The notes beneath the pieces were generated by a model that saw nothing but the letters and a program-made list of their open reading frames with translations, did not search any database and was not told the origin of the DNA. A stretch of DNA of 64,000 bases. It comes from Enterobacter hormaechei subsp. xiangfangensis (GTDB lineage Bacteria > Pseudomonadota > Gammaproteobacteria > Enterobacterales > Enterobacteriaceae). Both the position numbers and the translations under genes were made by a program. Positions 8,936-21,523 of the stretch are shown here, piece by piece; the first letter of the stretch is position 1, and every line of letters starts with the position of its first letter. Location of the stretch: contig NZ_CP017183.1 in assembly GCF_001729785.1 (NCBI RefSeq), positions 744,001 through 808,000 on the forward strand, read 5' to 3'.

Positions 8936-10702
8936 ATGAAAGCAGCGGCAAAAACGCTAAAACCAAAACGCCAGGAAGAACAGGCCAACTTTGTCAGTTG
9001 GCGTTTTGCGTTGCTTTGCGGCTGCATTTTACTGGCGCTGGGTTTCCTGCTGGGACGCGTGGCGTGGCTACAAATCATCGCGCCTGACATGCTGGTGCGC
9101 CAGGGTGATATGCGTTCTCTGCGCGTGCAGGAAGTTTCTACCTCTCGTGGGATGATCACCGACCGCTCCGGCCGCCCGCTGGCGGTGAGCGTGCCGGTGA
9201 AGGCGATCTGGGCCGATCCGAAAGAGCTGCACGACGCAGGCGGGATCACCCTTGATAACCGCTGGAAGGCGCTCTCAGACGCGTTGAAAATGCCGCTGGA
9301 TCAGCTGGCGTCACGCGTTAACGCCAACCCGAAAGGGCGCTTCATCTATCTTGCTCGTCAGGTGAACCCTGACATGGCTGACTACATTAAGAAACTGAAG
9401 CTGCCGGGCATTCATCTGCGGGAAGAATCCCGCCGTTACTATCCTTCCGGCGAAGTCACCGCGCACCTGATTGGCTTTACCAACGTGGATAGCCAGGGGA
9501 TTGAGGGCGTTGAAAAAAGCTTCGACAAGTGGCTTACCGGCCAGCCTGGCGAGCGAATCGTGCGTAAAGACCGCTATGGTCGCGTCATTGAAGACATTTC
9601 CTCGACAGACAGCCAGGCCGCGCACAACCTGGCCCTGAGTATTGATGAACGCTTGCAGGCGCTGGTCTATCGTGAGCTGAACAACGCCGTCGCGTTTAAC
9701 AAGGCGGAATCGGGCAGCGCCGTGCTGGTGGATGTGGCGACAGGTGAAGTGCTGGCGATGGCCAGTAGCCCCTCATACAACCCGAATAGTTTTTCCGGTA
9801 CAGCAAAAGATGCAATGCGTAACCGCTCCATCACCGATGTGTTTGAACCCGGTTCGACCGTAAAACCCATGGTGGTGATGACGGCTCTACAGCGAGGCAT
9901 CGTCAACGAAAATACCGTTCTGAATACGATCCCTTATCGAATTAACGGTCACGAAATCAAAGACGTGGCACGTTACAGCGAACTGACCCTGACCGGGGTC
10001 TTACAGAAGTCGAGTAACGTCGGTGTGTCAAAACTGGCGTTAGCGATGCCGTCCTCAGCGTTAGTAGATACTTACTCACGTTTTGGGCTGGGAAAGGCGA
10101 CCAATTTGGGGTTGGTCGGAGAACGCAGTGGCTTATATCCTCAAAAACAACGGTGGTCTGACATAGAGAGGGCCACCTTCTCTTTCGGCTACGGGCTAAT
10201 GGTAACTCCCTTACAGTTAGCGCGAGTCTACGCAACGATTGGCAGCTATGGCATTTATCGTCCGCTGTCGATCACCAAAGTTGATCCACCGGTTCCGGGG
10301 GAACGTGTTTTCCCGGAATCTATCGTTCGTACCGTCGTGCATATGATGGAAAGCGTCGCGTTACCTGGCGGTGGCGGCGTGAAGGCCGCAATTAAGGGCT
10401 ATCGTATCGCCATTAAAACCGGTACAGCGAAAAAAGTGGGGCCGGACGGCCGCTATATCAACAAATACATTGCCTATACCGCAGGCGTAGCGCCTGCAAG
10501 CAATCCGCGTTTTGCACTGGTGGTCGTCATCAACGATCCGCAGGCGGGTAAATACTACGGCGGCGCCGTCTCCGCGCCTGTGTTCGGGGCTATTATGGGC
10601 GGCGTGTTGCGCACCATGAACATTGAACCGGATGCGCTGGCGACGGGCGAAAAAAGTGAATTTGTAATTAATCAAGGCGAGGGAACAGGTGGCAGATCGT
10701 AA
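8936..10702 (+). CDS. ftsI: peptidoglycan D,D-transpeptidase FtsI (PBP3)
   Basis: Septum-specific transpeptidase that cross-links new peptidoglycan with FtsW; target of aztreonam and many cephalosporins. It has 588 residues, equal to E. coli. Seen: a short cytoplasmic tail and a transmembrane helix (about 24-40), a pedestal domain, and the transpeptidase domain with SxxK (STVK, Ser307), SSN (Ser359) and KTGT (Lys494). The loop after residue 330 ([13 protein letters not shown]) is the wild-type length, without the four-residue insertions known from resistant E. coli. The end overlaps murE by 14 bases. Confidence 0.98.
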   Translation: MKAAAKTLKPKRQEEQANFVSWRFALLCGCILLALGFLLGRVAWLQIIAPDMLVRQGDMRSLRVQEVSTSRGMITDRSGRPLAVSVPVKAIWADPKELHDAGGITLDNRWKALSDALKMPLDQLASRVNANPKGRFIYLARQVNPDMADYIKKLKLPGIHLREESRRYYPSGEVTAHLIGFTNVDSQGIEGVEKSFDKWLTGQPGERIVRKDRYGRVIEDISSTDSQAAHNLALSIDERLQALVYRELNNAVAFNKAESGSAVLVDVATGEVLAMASSPSYNPNSFSGTAKDAMRNRSITDVFEPGSTVKPMVVMTALQRGIVNENTVLNTIPYRINGHEIKDVARYSELTLTGVLQKSSNVGVSKLALAMPSSALVDTYSRFGLGKATNLGLVGERSGLYPQKQRWSDIERATFSFGYGLMVTPLQLARVYATIGSYGIYRPLSITKVDPPVPGERVFPESIVRTVVHMMESVALPGGGGVKAAIKGYRIAIKTGTAKKVGPDGRYINKYIAYTAGVAPASNPRFALVVVINDPQAGKYYGGAVSAPVFGAIMGGVLRTMNIEPDALATGEKSEFVINQGEGTGGRS

Positions 10703-12176
10703 TTTGCGCGACCTTCTTGCTCCGTGGGTGCCTATGCTACCTGCGCGAGCACTGCGAGAGATGGTACTGGACAGCCGCGTAGCGGCTTCTGGCGATCTTT
10801 TTGTGGCAGTGGTGGGTCATCAGGCGGACGGGCGTCGTTATATCCCGCAGGCGATTGCGCAAGGTGTTGCTGCCATTATTGCTGAGGCCAAAGATGAGGC
10901 AACAGACGGTGAGATCCGTGAAATGCACGGCGTGCCGGTCATCTATCTCAGCCAGCTGAATGAGCGTCTCTCCGCGCTGGCAGGACGTTTTTACAACGAA
11001 CCTTCCGACCAGTTACAGCTGGTTGGCGTGACAGGAACCAACGGAAAAACCACCACCACTCAGCTGATGGCGCAGTGGGCGCAGCTGCTGGGCGAAACCG
11101 GTGCCGTCATGGGCACGGTGGGGAACGGTCTTCTGGGCAAAGTAAGCCCGACGGAAAACACTACAGGCTCGGCGGTTGACGTGCAGCGTGTGCTGGCGGG
11201 CCTCGCTGAGCAGGGGGCGACCTTCGCTGCGATGGAAGTCTCTTCCCATGGTCTGGTACAACATCGCGTGGCGGCCCTGAAATTTGCTGCCTCTGTCTTT
11301 ACTAACCTGAGCCGCGATCACCTTGATTATCATGGTGATATGGAGCACTACGAAGCGGCGAAATGGCTGCTTTATTCCACTCACCACCACGGGCAGGCGA
11401 TCATTAACGCCGACGACGAAGTCGGTCGCCGCTGGCTGGAAAAACTGCCAGATGCGGTGGCGGTGTCGATGGAAGATCGCATTAATCCGAACTGCCGCGG
11501 CCGCTGGCTGAAGGCGGTCGAGGTGAACTACCACGATAGTGGGGCGACGATCCGCTTCGCTTCCATCTGGGGCGAAGGTGAAATTGAAAGCCGCCTGATG
11601 GGGGCTTTTAACGTCAGTAACCTGCTGCTGGCGCTGGCGACGCTGCTGGCGCTGGGTTACCCGATGGCGGATCTGCTGAAAACGGCTGAGCGTTTGCAAC
11701 CGGTCTGTGGCCGCATGGAAGTGTTTAGCGCGCCGGGCAAGCCGACGGTGGTTGTGGATTACGCCCACACGCCGGATGCGCTGGAAAAAGCGCTGGAAGC
11801 GGCGCGTCTGCACTGCGCTGGCAAGCTCTGGTGCGTGTTTGGCTGCGGTGGCGATCGCGACAAGGGCAAACGTCCGCTGATGGGCGCCATCGCTGAGCAG
11901 TTCGCGGATATTCCCGTGGTAACCGATGACAACCCGCGTACCGAAGAGCCGCGGGCCATTATCAACGACATTCTGGCGGGCATGCTGGATGCGGGACGTG
12001 CGCGCGTGGTCGAAGGCCGTGCGGAGGCCGTGACTAACGCCATTATGCAGGCGCAGGAGAACGATGTGGTTCTGCTGGCCGGTAAAGGTCATGAAGATTA
12101 TCAGATTGTCGGCAATCGTCGTCTGGATTACTCCGACCGCGTGACGGCAGCGCGTCTGCTGGGAGTGGTGGCATGA
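10689..12176 (+). CDS. murE: UDP-MurNAc-L-Ala-D-Glu:meso-diaminopimelate ligase
   Basis: Cytoplasmic Mur ligase adding the third residue of the peptidoglycan stem peptide. It has 495 residues with a GTG start inside the end of ftsI, as in E. coli. Domains: UDP-substrate binding (1-90), ATP-binding central domain with GTNGKTTTT (near 115), and a C-terminal domain with [10 protein letters not shown], the motif that selects diaminopimelate over lysine. This indicates Gram-negative DAP-type peptidoglycan. It shares ATGA with murF. Confidence 0.98.
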   Translation: MADRNLRDLLAPWVPMLPARALREMVLDSRVAASGDLFVAVVGHQADGRRYIPQAIAQGVAAIIAEAKDEATDGEIREMHGVPVIYLSQLNERLSALAGRFYNEPSDQLQLVGVTGTNGKTTTTQLMAQWAQLLGETGAVMGTVGNGLLGKVSPTENTTGSAVDVQRVLAGLAEQGATFAAMEVSSHGLVQHRVAALKFAASVFTNLSRDHLDYHGDMEHYEAAKWLLYSTHHHGQAIINADDEVGRRWLEKLPDAVAVSMEDRINPNCRGRWLKAVEVNYHDSGATIRFASIWGEGEIESRLMGAFNVSNLLLALATLLALGYPMADLLKTAERLQPVCGRMEVFSAPGKPTVVVDYAHTPDALEKALEAARLHCAGKLWCVFGCGGDRDKGKRPLMGAIAEQFADIPVVTDDNPRTEEPRAIINDILAGMLDAGRARVVEGRAEAVTNAIMQAQENDVVLLAGKGHEDYQIVGNRRLDYSDRVTAARLLGVVA

Positions 12177-13531
12177 TTAGCATTACGTTAAGCCAGGCCG
12201 CTGCGGTATTGCAGGGGATGCTGCATGGTCAGGATCTGACCATCGAGGCTGTAACCACCGACACCCGTAAGGTGACGGCGGGCTGCCTGTTTGTGGCGCT
12301 GAAGGGTGAACGTTTTGACGCCCACGATTTTGCGCAACAGGCTAAAGATAACGGCGCGGGCGCGCTGCTGGTCAGTCGTAAGCTCGATATCGATTTGCCG
12401 CAGATTGTGGTGAAAGATACGCGCCTGGCGTTTGGCGAGCTGGCGGCATGGGTTCGCCAGCAGGTGCCAACACGCGTCGTGGCACTGACGGGCTCGTCGG
12501 GCAAAACCTCCGTTAAAGAGATGACGGCGGCGATCCTTAGCCAGTGCGGTAACACGCTTTATACGGCGGGCAACCTTAATAATGACATCGGTGTGCCGAT
12601 GACGCTGCTGCGCCTGACCCACGAGCATGAATATGCGGTGATTGAGTTAGGGGCTAACCATCAGGGCGAAATCGCCTGGACCGTGAGCCTGACCCGTCCG
12701 GAAGCGGCGCTGGTGAATAACCTGGCGGCGGCACATCTTGAAGGTTTTGGTTCTCTGGCCGGTGTGGCGAAAGCGAAAGGTGAAATTTATACCGGCCTGC
12801 CGGATGACGGCATCGCCATTATGAATGCCGATAACAACGACTGGCTGAACTGGCAGAGCATCATTGGTTCACGTAAAACCTGGCGCTTCTCACCGAATGC
12901 GGCAAACAGTGATTTTTCGGCGACCAACATTCATGTGACGTCACACGGTACCGAGTTCACCCTCACAACCCCAACGGGCGACATCGACGTGCTGCTGCCC
13001 CTGCCGGGTCGTCATAACATCGCCAATGCGCTTGCTGCGGCAGCGCTCTCAATGGCGGTAGGTGCCTCACACGCGGCGATTAAAGCAGGTCTGGCAAATT
13101 TAAAAGCCGTGCCGGGGCGTCTGTTCCCGATCCAGCTGGCTGAAAACAAGCTCCTGCTGGATGACTCCTACAACGCTAACGTTGGCTCAATGACGGCGGC
13201 CGTGCAGGTCTTGTCTGAAATGCCGGGCTATCGCGTGATGGTTGTGGGCGATATGGCCGAGCTGGGTGATGAAAGCGAAGCCTGCCATATTCAGGTGGGT
13301 GAAGCGGCGAAAGCCGCCGGGCTTGACCGCGTATTGAGCGCAGGCCCGCTGAGCAAGGCCATTTCCGATGCCAGTGAAGTTGGCGAACATTTTGCCGATA
13401 AATCTGCACTGATCGAACGCCTGAAGGCATTGATTACAGAAAAACAGATTGTGACTGTTTTAGTTAAAGGTTCACGTAGTGCCGCCATGGAAGAGGTTGT
13501 GCACGCATTACAGGAGAACGGGACATGTTAG
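12173..13531 (+). CDS. murF: UDP-MurNAc-tripeptide:D-Ala-D-Ala ligase
   Basis: Adds D-Ala-D-Ala to complete the UDP-MurNAc-pentapeptide. It has 452 residues, E. coli length. The P-loop GSSGKTS lies near residue 108, followed by the [11 protein letters not shown] motif typical of MurF. The C-terminal ligase domain contains [13 protein letters not shown] and VVGDMAELG. It overlaps murE by four bases and mraY by seven. Confidence 0.98.
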   Translation: MISITLSQAAAVLQGMLHGQDLTIEAVTTDTRKVTAGCLFVALKGERFDAHDFAQQAKDNGAGALLVSRKLDIDLPQIVVKDTRLAFGELAAWVRQQVPTRVVALTGSSGKTSVKEMTAAILSQCGNTLYTAGNLNNDIGVPMTLLRLTHEHEYAVIELGANHQGEIAWTVSLTRPEAALVNNLAAAHLEGFGSLAGVAKAKGEIYTGLPDDGIAIMNADNNDWLNWQSIIGSRKTWRFSPNAANSDFSATNIHVTSHGTEFTLTTPTGDIDVLLPLPGRHNIANALAAAALSMAVGASHAAIKAGLANLKAVPGRLFPIQLAENKLLLDDSYNANVGSMTAAVQVLSEMPGYRVMVVGDMAELGDESEACHIQVGEAAKAAGLDRVLSAGPLSKAISDASEVGEHFADKSALIERLKALITEKQIVTVLVKGSRSAAMEEVVHALQENGTC

Positions 13532-14607
13532 TTTGGCTGGCCGAACATTTGGTCAAATATTACTCAGGCTTTAACGTCTTTTCCTATCTGACGTTTCGTG
13601 CCATCGTCAGCCTGCTGACTGCGCTGTTCATCTCGCTGTGGATGGGCCCGCGCATGATTGCCCGTCTGCAAAAACTCTCTTTCGGCCAGGTTGTGCGCAA
13701 CGACGGTCCGGAATCGCACTTCAGCAAGCGGGGTACGCCGACCATGGGCGGGATCATGATCCTGACCGCGATTGTGGTGTCCGTGCTGCTGTGGGCGTAT
13801 CCGTCTAACCCCTACGTCTGGTGCGTGCTGACCGTTCTGGTTGGCTACGGGATCATCGGTTTTGTTGATGACTACCGCAAAGTCGTACGCAAAGACACCA
13901 AAGGTTTGATCGCCCGCTGGAAGTATTTCTGGATGTCGGTGATTGCGCTGGGCGTGGCCTTTGCCCTTTACCTGGCAGGAAAAGACACCCCGGCTACCGA
14001 GCTGGTGGTGCCGTTCTTCAAAGACGTGATGCCGCAGCTGGGGCTGTTCTACATTTTGCTGGCTTACTTTGTGATCGTCGGTACCGGCAACGCCGTCAAC
14101 CTGACCGATGGTCTGGATGGCCTGGCCATCATGCCAACCGTGTTTGTCGCGGGCGGTTTCGCGCTGGTAGCCTGGGCGACCGGTAACATGAACTTTGCAA
14201 ATTACCTGCACATTCCGTACCTGCGACACGCGGGGGAACTGGTTATCGTCTGTACGGCGATTGTCGGGGCGGGGCTGGGCTTCCTGTGGTTCAACACCTA
14301 TCCGGCGCAGGTCTTTATGGGCGACGTCGGTTCACTGGCGCTGGGCGGCGCACTGGGTATTATCGCCGTGCTGCTGCGTCAGGAGTTCCTGCTGGTAATC
14401 ATGGGCGGTGTGTTTGTGGTTGAGACGCTGTCGGTGATTTTGCAGGTCGGTTCCTTCAAGCTGCGCGGTCAGCGCATCTTCCGTATGGCACCGATTCACC
14501 ACCACTATGAACTGAAAGGCTGGCCGGAGCCGCGCGTCATTGTGCGCTTCTGGATTATTTCGCTGATGCTGGTGCTGATTGGCCTGGCAACGCTGAAGGT
14601 ACGTTAA
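13525..14607 (+). CDS. mraY: phospho-MurNAc-pentapeptide translocase
   Basis: Polytopic inner-membrane enzyme that transfers phospho-MurNAc-pentapeptide to undecaprenyl phosphate, making lipid I. It has 360 residues and about ten transmembrane helices. Conserved family motifs: GTPTMGG near residue 72, FVDDYRKV near 113, [13 protein letters not shown] near 190, and the C-terminal [12 protein letters not shown] histidine motif. It overlaps murF, and murD starts two bases after its stop. Confidence 0.98.
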   Translation: MLVWLAEHLVKYYSGFNVFSYLTFRAIVSLLTALFISLWMGPRMIARLQKLSFGQVVRNDGPESHFSKRGTPTMGGIMILTAIVVSVLLWAYPSNPYVWCVLTVLVGYGIIGFVDDYRKVVRKDTKGLIARWKYFWMSVIALGVAFALYLAGKDTPATELVVPFFKDVMPQLGLFYILLAYFVIVGTGNAVNLTDGLDGLAIMPTVFVAGGFALVAWATGNMNFANYLHIPYLRHAGELVIVCTAIVGAGLGFLWFNTYPAQVFMGDVGSLALGGALGIIAVLLRQEFLLVIMGGVFVVETLSVILQVGSFKLRGQRIFRMAPIHHHYELKGWPEPRVIVRFWIISLMLVLIGLATLKVR

Positions 14608-14609
14608 TC

Positions 14610-15926
14610 ATGGCAGATTACCAGGGCAAAAAAGTCGTTATCATCGGGTTGGGCCTCACCGGCCTCTCCTGCGTGGACTTTTTCCTTGCGCGTGGCGTGA
14701 CGCCGCGCGTGATGGATACGCGCGTCTCTCCGCCGGGTCTGGACAAGCTGCCGGAGCAGGTTGAACGCCACCTGGGTGGTCTGAATGATGAGTGGCTGCT
14801 GGCCGCCGATCTGATTGTTGCCAGCCCCGGTATGGCGCTGGCGCATCCTTCCCTGAGCGCCGCCGCGGATGCAGGCGTTGAGATTGTCGGCGATATCGAA
14901 CTGTTCTGCCGGGAGGCGCAGACGCCGATCGTCGCCATTACCGGTTCAAACGGTAAAAGCACCGTCACCACGCTGGTGGGGGAAATGGCGAAGGCGGCGG
15001 GCAAAAATGTCGGCGTGGGCGGTAACATTGGTCTGCCCGCTCTGATGCTGCTTGATAAAGGGTGCGAGCTGTTCGTCCTTGAGCTTTCCAGCTTCCAGCT
15101 GGAAACTACTTCAAGCCTGCATGCGGCGGCGGCGACGATCTTAAACGTCACCGAAGATCATATGGACAGATACCCGTTCGGCTTGCAGCAATACCGTGCG
15201 GCCAAACTGCGCGTTTATGAAAATGCCAAAGTTTGCGTGGTGAATGCCGATGATGCACTCACCATGCCGGTGCGCGGCGCAGACGATCGCTGCATTAGCT
15301 TTGGTATTAATATGGGTGACTATCACCTTAACCGTCAGCAGGGCGAAACCTGGCTGCGGGTGAAAGGTGAGAAAGTGCTGAACGTGAAAGAGATGATGCT
15401 CTCCGGCCAGCATAACTACACCAATGCCCTGGCGGCGCTGGCGCTGGCGGATGCCGTTGGCCTGCCGCGATCTTCAAGCCTGAAGGCGCTGACCACCTTT
15501 ACCGGCCTGGCGCACCGGTTCCAGCTTGCGCTGGAGCACAACGGCGTACGCTGGATTAACGATTCCAAAGCGACCAACGTGGGTAGCACCGAGGCGGCAC
15601 TGAACGGTCTGCACGTTGATGGCACGCTGCACCTGCTGCTGGGCGGCGACGGTAAATCGGCTGACTTCTCCTCGCTGAAGCAGTACCTCAACGGTGATAA
15701 CGTGCGCCTGTATTGCTTTGGCCGCGATGGTAGCGAGCTGGCGGCGTTGCGTCCTGAGGTCGCCGAGCAAACCGAGACCATGGAGCAGGCGATGCGTCTT
15801 ATCGCCCCACGCGTGAAGCCCGGCGATATGGTGCTGCTCTCACCAGCCTGTGCCAGCCTCGATCAATTCAAGAATTTCGAACAGCGGGGTGATGTCTTTA
15901 CCCGCCTGGCGAAGGAGTTAGGCTGA
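14610..15926 (+). CDS. murD: UDP-MurNAc-L-alanine:D-glutamate ligase
   Basis: Adds D-glutamate, the second stem residue. It has 438 residues, E. coli length. A Rossmann-like N-terminal domain ([13 protein letters not shown] near residue 8) binds the UDP substrate. The P-loop GSNGKST is near 112, and the C-terminal ligase domain carries WINDSKATN and [12 protein letters not shown]. The stop TGA shares one base with the ftsW ATG. Confidence 0.98.
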   Translation: MADYQGKKVVIIGLGLTGLSCVDFFLARGVTPRVMDTRVSPPGLDKLPEQVERHLGGLNDEWLLAADLIVASPGMALAHPSLSAAADAGVEIVGDIELFCREAQTPIVAITGSNGKSTVTTLVGEMAKAAGKNVGVGGNIGLPALMLLDKGCELFVLELSSFQLETTSSLHAAAATILNVTEDHMDRYPFGLQQYRAAKLRVYENAKVCVVNADDALTMPVRGADDRCISFGINMGDYHLNRQQGETWLRVKGEKVLNVKEMMLSGQHNYTNALAALALADAVGLPRSSSLKALTTFTGLAHRFQLALEHNGVRWINDSKATNVGSTEAALNGLHVDGTLHLLLGGDGKSADFSSLKQYLNGDNVRLYCFGRDGSELAALRPEVAEQTETMEQAMRLIAPRVKPGDMVLLSPACASLDQFKNFEQRGDVFTRLAKELG

Positions 15927-17170
15927 TGCGTTTATCTCTCCCTCGCCTGAAAATGCCGCGCCTGCCAGGATTTGGTATCCTGGTATGGCTGTTTACGGCG
16001 CTGAAAGGCTGGGTGATGGCTTCACGGGATAAAGATTCCGACAGCCTGATCATGTACGACCGCACGCTGTTCTGGCTCACGCTGGGGCTGGCGGCGATCG
16101 GCTTTATTATGGTCACCTCGGCGTCAATGCCTGTCGGACAGCGTCTGGCAAACGACCCCTTCCTGTTTGCCAAGCGTGACGGGCTGTACATCATTCTCGC
16201 GTTCTGCCTGGCAATGATCACCTTACGCCTGCCGATGTCGTTCTGGCAGCGGCACAGTACGGCCATGCTCATCGCCTCAATCATTATGCTGTTGATCGTG
16301 CTGGTTGTCGGGAGCTCCGTTAACGGGGCATCACGCTGGATTGCCTTTGGCCCACTGCGTATTCAGCCGGCGGAGTTCACCAAACTGTCGTTGTTCTGCT
16401 ACCTGGCTAACTACCTGGTGCGTAAAGTTGACGAAGTTCGTAACAACCTTCGCGGCTTCTTAAAACCGATGGGCGTGATTCTGGTCCTCGCGATCCTGCT
16501 GCTGGCGCAGCCCGACCTCGGTACGGTAGTCGTACTGTTTGTCACTACGCTGGCGATGCTGTTCCTGGCGGGCGCAAAACTGTGGCAGTTCATTGCCATC
16601 ATCGGGATGGGGATTTCGGCGGTGGTGCTGCTGATCCTCGCCGAACCCTACCGTATCCGCCGTGTGACCTCGTTCTGGAACCCATGGGAAGATCCGTTCG
16701 GCAGCGGTTACCAGCTGACGCAGTCGCTGATGGCGTTTGGCCGCGGCGAAGTCTGGGGCCAAGGCCTGGGCAACTCGGTGCAAAAACTGGAGTATTTACC
16801 GGAGGCGCACACCGACTTCATCTTCTCCATTATTGGGGAAGAACTGGGTTATATCGGTGTGGTATTGGCGCTATTAATGGTATTCTTCGTCGCTTTCCGC
16901 GCCATGTCGATTGGCCGGAAAGCGCTGGAGATCGATCACCGCTTCTCCGGTTTCCTGGCCTGCTCAATTGGTATCTGGTTTAGCTTCCAGGCACTGGTAA
17001 ACGTTGGGGCGGCAGCGGGTATGTTGCCGACTAAAGGTCTGACGTTACCGTTGATCAGTTATGGTGGTTCGAGTCTGTTGATCATGTCGACGGCCATCAT
17101 GTTTTTGTTACGCATAGATTATGAAACGCGTCTGGAGAAAGCTCAGGCGTTTACACGAGGTTCACGATGA
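15926..17170 (+). CDS. ftsW: septal peptidoglycan glycosyltransferase FtsW
   Basis: SEDS-family polymerase that, with FtsI, polymerises lipid II at the septum. It has 414 residues, E. coli length. A cytoplasmic N-terminal segment of about 45 residues precedes ten predicted transmembrane helices. The SEDS signature is visible ([25 protein letters not shown], and [16 protein letters not shown] in the large periplasmic loop). Its stop overlaps the murG start by ATGA. Confidence 0.98.
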   Translation: MRLSLPRLKMPRLPGFGILVWLFTALKGWVMASRDKDSDSLIMYDRTLFWLTLGLAAIGFIMVTSASMPVGQRLANDPFLFAKRDGLYIILAFCLAMITLRLPMSFWQRHSTAMLIASIIMLLIVLVVGSSVNGASRWIAFGPLRIQPAEFTKLSLFCYLANYLVRKVDEVRNNLRGFLKPMGVILVLAILLLAQPDLGTVVVLFVTTLAMLFLAGAKLWQFIAIIGMGISAVVLLILAEPYRIRRVTSFWNPWEDPFGSGYQLTQSLMAFGRGEVWGQGLGNSVQKLEYLPEAHTDFIFSIIGEELGYIGVVLALLMVFFVAFRAMSIGRKALEIDHRFSGFLACSIGIWFSFQALVNVGAAAGMLPTKGLTLPLISYGGSSLLIMSTAIMFLLRIDYETRLEKAQAFTRGSR

Positions 17171-18231
17171 ATCAACCTAAGCGGTTAATGGTGATGGCAG
17201 GCGGTACCGGTGGACACGTGTTCCCGGGGCTGGCGGTTGCGCACCATTTAATGGAACAGGGCTGGCAGGTACGCTGGCTGGGAACCGCAGACCGCATGGA
17301 AGCCGACCTGGTACCTAAGCACGGTATCGAGATCGACTTTATTCGTATTTCCGGCCTTCGTGGCAAAGGGATCAAGGCGCTGCTGCTGGCGCCGGTGCGC
17401 ATTTTCAATGCCTGGCGTCAGGCGCGCGCCATCATGAAGCGCTTTAAGCCTGACGTCGTTCTGGGCATGGGCGGTTACGTTTCCGGCCCTGGCGGACTGG
17501 CGGCGTGGTCATTAGGGATCCCCGTTGTTCTGCATGAGCAGAACGGTATTGCCGGTTTGACCAACAAATGGCTGGCAAAAATCGCCACCAAAGTTATGCA
17601 GGCCTTCCCCGGGGCATTCCCGAAAGCGGATGTCGTAGGGAATCCGGTACGTGTGGACGTGCTGGCGCTGCCGCTGCCAGATACGCGTCTGGCGGGTCGT
17701 GAAGGGCCGGTGCGGGTGCTGGTCGTCGGCGGTTCCCAGGGCGCGCGTATTTTAAACCAGACGATGCCGCAGGTTGCGGCAAAACTGGGTGATGCAGTGA
17801 CCATCTGGCACCAGAGCGGGAAGGGCGCTCAGCAGACCGTTGAGCAGGCCTACGCGCAGGAAGGTCAGCCGCAGCATAAAGTAACTGAATTTATTGATGA
17901 TATGGCCGCAGCCTATGCATGGGCCGATGTCGTGGTCTGTCGCTCGGGCGCGCTGACGGTGAGCGAAATCGCCGCCGCCGGTTTACCGGCGCTGTTTGTG
18001 CCGTTCCAGCACAAAGACCGACAGCAGTACTGGAATGCACTGCCGCTTGAAAAAGCGGGTGCCGCGAAGATTTTTGAGCAGCCACAATTTACCGCTGATG
18101 CGGTCGCCACTACCCTGGCGGGCTGGAACCGGGATGTATTACTGGAGATGGCGCAACGCGCACGCGCGACCGCTATCCCGGATGCAACGGAACGGGTGGC
18201 AAAAGAAGTGAGCCTGGCAGCCCAGGCATAA
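17167..18231 (+). CDS. murG: UDP-GlcNAc:lipid I GlcNAc transferase
   Basis: Peripheral inner-face glycosyltransferase (GT28) converting lipid I to lipid II. It has 354 residues. The N-terminal glycine-rich loops [10 protein letters not shown] (near 14) and [11 protein letters not shown] (near 103) bind lipid I. The C-terminal domain has [11 protein letters not shown] and [21 protein letters not shown] for UDP-GlcNAc. It is followed by a 59-base gap to murC, the widest within the mraZ-ftsQ stretch, containing a terminator-like hairpin. Confidence 0.98.
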   Translation: MNQPKRLMVMAGGTGGHVFPGLAVAHHLMEQGWQVRWLGTADRMEADLVPKHGIEIDFIRISGLRGKGIKALLLAPVRIFNAWRQARAIMKRFKPDVVLGMGGYVSGPGGLAAWSLGIPVVLHEQNGIAGLTNKWLAKIATKVMQAFPGAFPKADVVGNPVRVDVLALPLPDTRLAGREGPVRVLVVGGSQGARILNQTMPQVAAKLGDAVTIWHQSGKGAQQTVEQAYAQEGQPQHKVTEFIDDMAAAYAWADVVVCRSGALTVSEIAAAGLPALFVPFQHKDRQQYWNALPLEKAGAAKIFEQPQFTADAVATTLAGWNRDVLLEMAQRARATAIPDATERVAKEVSLAAQA

Positions 18232-18236
18232 TTCTC

Positions 18237-18266
18237 GCAGCGCGTGTTGCGCTGCACGATTTTTTT
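18237..18266 (+). terminator. terminator-like hairpin between murG and murC
   Basis: GCAGCGC (18237-18243) pairs with GCGCTGC (18249-18255) around a 5-base loop. After four bases (ACGA) a run of seven T follows at 18260-18266. It has the shape of an intrinsic terminator, though the U-tract is offset and the downstream genes are essential, so partial readthrough is expected. Confidence 0.55.
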
Positions 18267-18290
18267 GAAGTAGTCGATGGCGTTTAGAGA

Positions 18291-19766
18291 ATGAATACAC
18301 AACAACTGGCAAAACTGCGTTCTATCGTGCCCGAGATGCGTCGCGTCCGGCACATTCACTTTGTCGGCATCGGTGGTGCTGGCATGGGCGGTATTGCCGA
18401 AGTGTTAGCTAACGAAGGCTATCAGATCAGCGGGTCTGACCTGGCGCCAAACCCTGTTACGCAGCAGCTGGCGTCGCTGGGGGCGACTATCTATTTCAAT
18501 CATCGCCCGGAAAACGTGAGCGATGCGAGCGTGGTTGTGGTGTCCAGCGCTATCTCCGCGGATAACCCGGAAATCGTTGCGGCGCATGAGGCGCGCATTC
18601 CGGTGATCCGTCGCGCGGAAATGCTGGCGGAACTGATGCGTTTCCGTCACGGCATTGCGGTGGCCGGCACGCACGGTAAAACCACCACAACAGCGATGGT
18701 CTCCAGCATTTATGCGGAAGCGGGTCTCGACCCGACGTTCGTTAACGGTGGTCTGGTGAAAGCCGCTGGCGTGCATGCGCGTCTGGGCCATAGCCGTTAT
18801 CTGATTGCGGAAGCGGATGAGAGCGACGCGTCGTTCCTGCATCTACAGCCGATGGTGGCGATCGTCACCAACATCGAAGCTGACCATATGGACACTTACC
18901 AGGGTGACTTCGAGAACTTAAAGCAGACCTTTATTAACTTCCTGCACAACCTGCCGTTCTATGGCCGTGCGGTGATGTGCGTGGACGATCCGGTTATTCG
19001 CGAACTGCTGCCGCGCGTCGGGCGTCAAATTACGACCTACGGCTTCAGCGAAGACGCGGATGTACGCGTAGAAGATTACAAGCAGATCGGTGCGCAGGGG
19101 CATTTCACCCTCGCGCGTCAGGATAAAGACCTGCTGCATGTCACCCTGAACGCTCCGGGACGTCACAACGCCCTGAATGCGGCAGCGGCGGTGGCTGTTG
19201 CGACAGAAGAAGGCATTGACGATGAGGCGATCCTGCGCGCACTGGAGAGCTTCCAGGGGACGGGCCGTCGTTTCGACTTCCTCGGTGAATTCCCGCTGGA
19301 GCCGGTAAACGGTAAGCCAGGTTCTGCGATGCTGGTAGACGACTACGGTCACCATCCGACGGAAGTGGACGCAACCATCAAAGCGGCACGCGCGGGTTGG
19401 CCGGAAAAGAATCTGGTCATGATCTTCCAGCCGCACCGTTACACGCGTACCCGCGATCTGTATGACGATTTTGCCAACGTCCTTTCGCAGGTTGATACCC
19501 TGCTGATGCTGGATGTTTATGCTGCGGGTGAAACGCCGATTCCGGGCGCGGACAGTCGTTCTTTATGTCGTACCATCCGTGGACGCGGTAAAGTGGATCC
19601 TATTCTGGTTCCCGACCCGGCGCAGGTGGCTGAAATGCTTGCCCCGGTCCTGACGGGTAACGATCTGATCCTGATTCAGGGCGCGGGAAATATCGGCAAA
19701 ATCGCCCGTACCTTAGCTGAAATCAAACTGAAGCCGCAAACTCAGGAGGACGAGCGTCATGGCTGA
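18291..19766 (+). CDS. murC: UDP-N-acetylmuramate:L-alanine ligase
   Basis: First Mur ligase, adding L-alanine to UDP-MurNAc. It has 491 residues, E. coli length. The N-terminal Rossmann motif [14 protein letters not shown] is near 26, the P-loop [11 protein letters not shown] near 125, and the C-terminal [10 protein letters not shown] near 380. ATG start after the murG-murC hairpin. It overlaps ddlB by eight bases, and this MurC-Ddl coupling is general in the cluster. Confidence 0.98.
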   Translation: MNTQQLAKLRSIVPEMRRVRHIHFVGIGGAGMGGIAEVLANEGYQISGSDLAPNPVTQQLASLGATIYFNHRPENVSDASVVVVSSAISADNPEIVAAHEARIPVIRRAEMLAELMRFRHGIAVAGTHGKTTTTAMVSSIYAEAGLDPTFVNGGLVKAAGVHARLGHSRYLIAEADESDASFLHLQPMVAIVTNIEADHMDTYQGDFENLKQTFINFLHNLPFYGRAVMCVDDPVIRELLPRVGRQITTYGFSEDADVRVEDYKQIGAQGHFTLARQDKDLLHVTLNAPGRHNALNAAAAVAVATEEGIDDEAILRALESFQGTGRRFDFLGEFPLEPVNGKPGSAMLVDDYGHHPTEVDATIKAARAGWPEKNLVMIFQPHRYTRTRDLYDDFANVLSQVDTLLMLDVYAAGETPIPGADSRSLCRTIRGRGKVDPILVPDPAQVAEMLAPVLTGNDLILIQGAGNIGKIARTLAEIKLKPQTQEDERHG

Positions 19767-20679
19767 TAAGATTGCTGTCCTGTTTGGCGGCACTTCCGCC
19801 GAACGCGAGGTTTCTCTGAATTCGGGCGCTGCCGTGCTGGCGGGCCTGCGTGAAGGTGGCGTGGACGCGCATCCGGTTGATCCGAAAGAGGTGGACGTTA
19901 CGCAGCTGAAAGCGATGGGCTTCGATAAAGCCTTCATCGCGTTGCACGGTCGCGGCGGTGAAGACGGCACGTTGCAGGGGCTGCTGGAGCTGATCGGTAT
20001 ACCGTACACCGGCAGCGGCGTGATGGCATCCGCCATCTCCATGGATAAACTGCGCAGCAAACTGCTGTGGCAGGGCGCGGGCCTGCCCGTTGCGCCATGG
20101 GTTGCACTGACGCGTCGTGAATATGAATTGGGTCTGTCGGACAGCGTTAATACACGCATTGCGGCACTGGGCTTACCGGTTATTGTTAAGCCGAGCCGTG
20201 AAGGGTCGAGCGTGGGAATGTCCAAAGTTGATAAAGCTGTAGATTTGGCTGACGCTTTAGCACTGGCATTTCAACATGATGAAGAAGTTCTGATTGAAAA
20301 ATGGCTTAGCGGGCCGGAATTTACCGTCGCGATGCTTGGCGAAGAAATTTTACCGTCAATTCGCATCCAACCCGCCGGAGTCTTCTATGATTATGAGGCG
20401 AAGTATCTCTCTGATGAGACGCAATATTTCTGCCCAGCGGGTCTTGAAGCAGAGCGTGAAGCCGAATTACAGTCTCTGGTGCTTAAAGCGTGGAATGTTC
20501 TGGGATGTCGTGGCTGGGGACGCATTGACGTAATGCTTGACGGTGACGGGCAATTTTATCTGCTGGAAGCAAACACGTCTCCGGGTATGACCAGCCATAG
20601 CCTTGTGCCGATGGCGGCGCGTCAGGCGGGAATGAGCTTCTCGCAATTAGTTGTACGTATTTTGGACCAGGCGGGCTGA
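19759..20679 (+). CDS. ddlB: D-alanine:D-alanine ligase B
   Basis: ATP-grasp enzyme making the D-Ala-D-Ala used by MurF; target of D-cycloserine. It has 306 residues, E. coli length. N-terminal domain with [15 protein letters not shown] and [15 protein letters not shown]-grasp core with [15 protein letters not shown], and the C-terminal metal and active-site motif [21 protein letters not shown]. ftsQ starts one base after its stop. In E. coli, promoters for ftsQAZ lie within ddlB; none was pinned down here. Confidence 0.98.
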   Translation: MADKIAVLFGGTSAEREVSLNSGAAVLAGLREGGVDAHPVDPKEVDVTQLKAMGFDKAFIALHGRGGEDGTLQGLLELIGIPYTGSGVMASAISMDKLRSKLLWQGAGLPVAPWVALTRREYELGLSDSVNTRIAALGLPVIVKPSREGSSVGMSKVDKAVDLADALALAFQHDEEVLIEKWLSGPEFTVAMLGEEILPSIRIQPAGVFYDYEAKYLSDETQYFCPAGLEAEREAELQSLVLKAWNVLGCRGWGRIDVMLDGDGQFYLLEANTSPGMTSHSLVPMAARQAGMSFSQLVVRILDQAG

Positions 20680-20680
20680 T

Positions 20681-21523
20681 ATGTCTCAGGCTGCATTGAA
20701 CACGCGCAACCGCGATGACGAAGAAGAATATTCCTCTTCGCGCCGGAGTAATGGAACGCGTCTTGCAGGGATCATCTTCCTGCTCGGGGTGCTGTGCACC
20801 GTGTTTATCAGCGGCTGGATGGTGCTGGGCTGGATGGAAGATGCGCAGCGGTTGCCGCTTTCAAAGCTGGTGGTGACCGGGGAGCGACACTACACGCGTA
20901 ACGATGATATTCGCCAGTCGATTCTGGCGCTTGGGTCGCCTGGCACCTTTATGACGCAGGACGTCAACATTATTCAGAGTCAGATTGAACGTCTGCCGTG
21001 GATAAAACAGGCAAGTGTCAGAAAGCAATGGCCTGATGAATTGAAGATTCATCTGGTTGAATATGTGCCGATTGCGCGTTGGAATGATCAGCATATGGTT
21101 GATGTAGACGGAAATTCGTTCAGCGTCCCGAGCGATCGTGTCAACAAGCAGAATTTACCGATGTTGTATGGGCCGGAAGGCAGCGAAAACGAAGTATTGC
21201 AGGGTTTTCGTGAGATGGGGCAGGTGCTGGCTAAGGATCGCTTTACGTTAAAAGATGCTGCGATGACGGCGCGCCGTTCCTGGCAGTTGACCTTAACGAA
21301 TGGCATCAAGCTCAACCTTGGCCGCGGCGATACAATGAAACGTCTGGCGCGTTTTGTAGAACTTTACCCGGTTTTACAGCAGCAGGCGCAGACGGATGGC
21401 AAACGGATAAGCTACGTTGATTTGCGCTATGACTCAGGCGCAGCAGTCGGTTGGGAGCCGGCTCCGGTCGAGGAACCTAATCAGCAACAAAATCAGGCAC
21501 AGGTACAGGCAGAACAACAATGA
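20681..21523 (+). CDS. ftsQ: cell division protein FtsQ
   Basis: Bitopic divisome scaffold linking early and late division proteins. The ATG at 20681 ([10 protein letters not shown]) gives 280 residues, against 276 recalled for E. coli. An in-frame ATG at 20651 lies inside ddlB and is rejected. The charged cytoplasmic tail has a run of Asp/Glu (DDEEEYSSS). One transmembrane helix lies near residues 30-50, then a POTRA domain ([18 protein letters not shown]) and a beta domain. The C-terminus is a Gln-rich tail. It shares ATGA with ftsA. Confidence 0.97.
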   Translation: MSQAALNTRNRDDEEEYSSSRRSNGTRLAGIIFLLGVLCTVFISGWMVLGWMEDAQRLPLSKLVVTGERHYTRNDDIRQSILALGSPGTFMTQDVNIIQSQIERLPWIKQASVRKQWPDELKIHLVEYVPIARWNDQHMVDVDGNSFSVPSDRVNKQNLPMLYGPEGSENEVLQGFREMGQVLAKDRFTLKDAAMTARRSWQLTLTNGIKLNLGRGDTMKRLARFVELYPVLQQQAQTDGKRISYVDLRYDSGAAVGWEPAPVEEPNQQQNQAQVQAEQQ

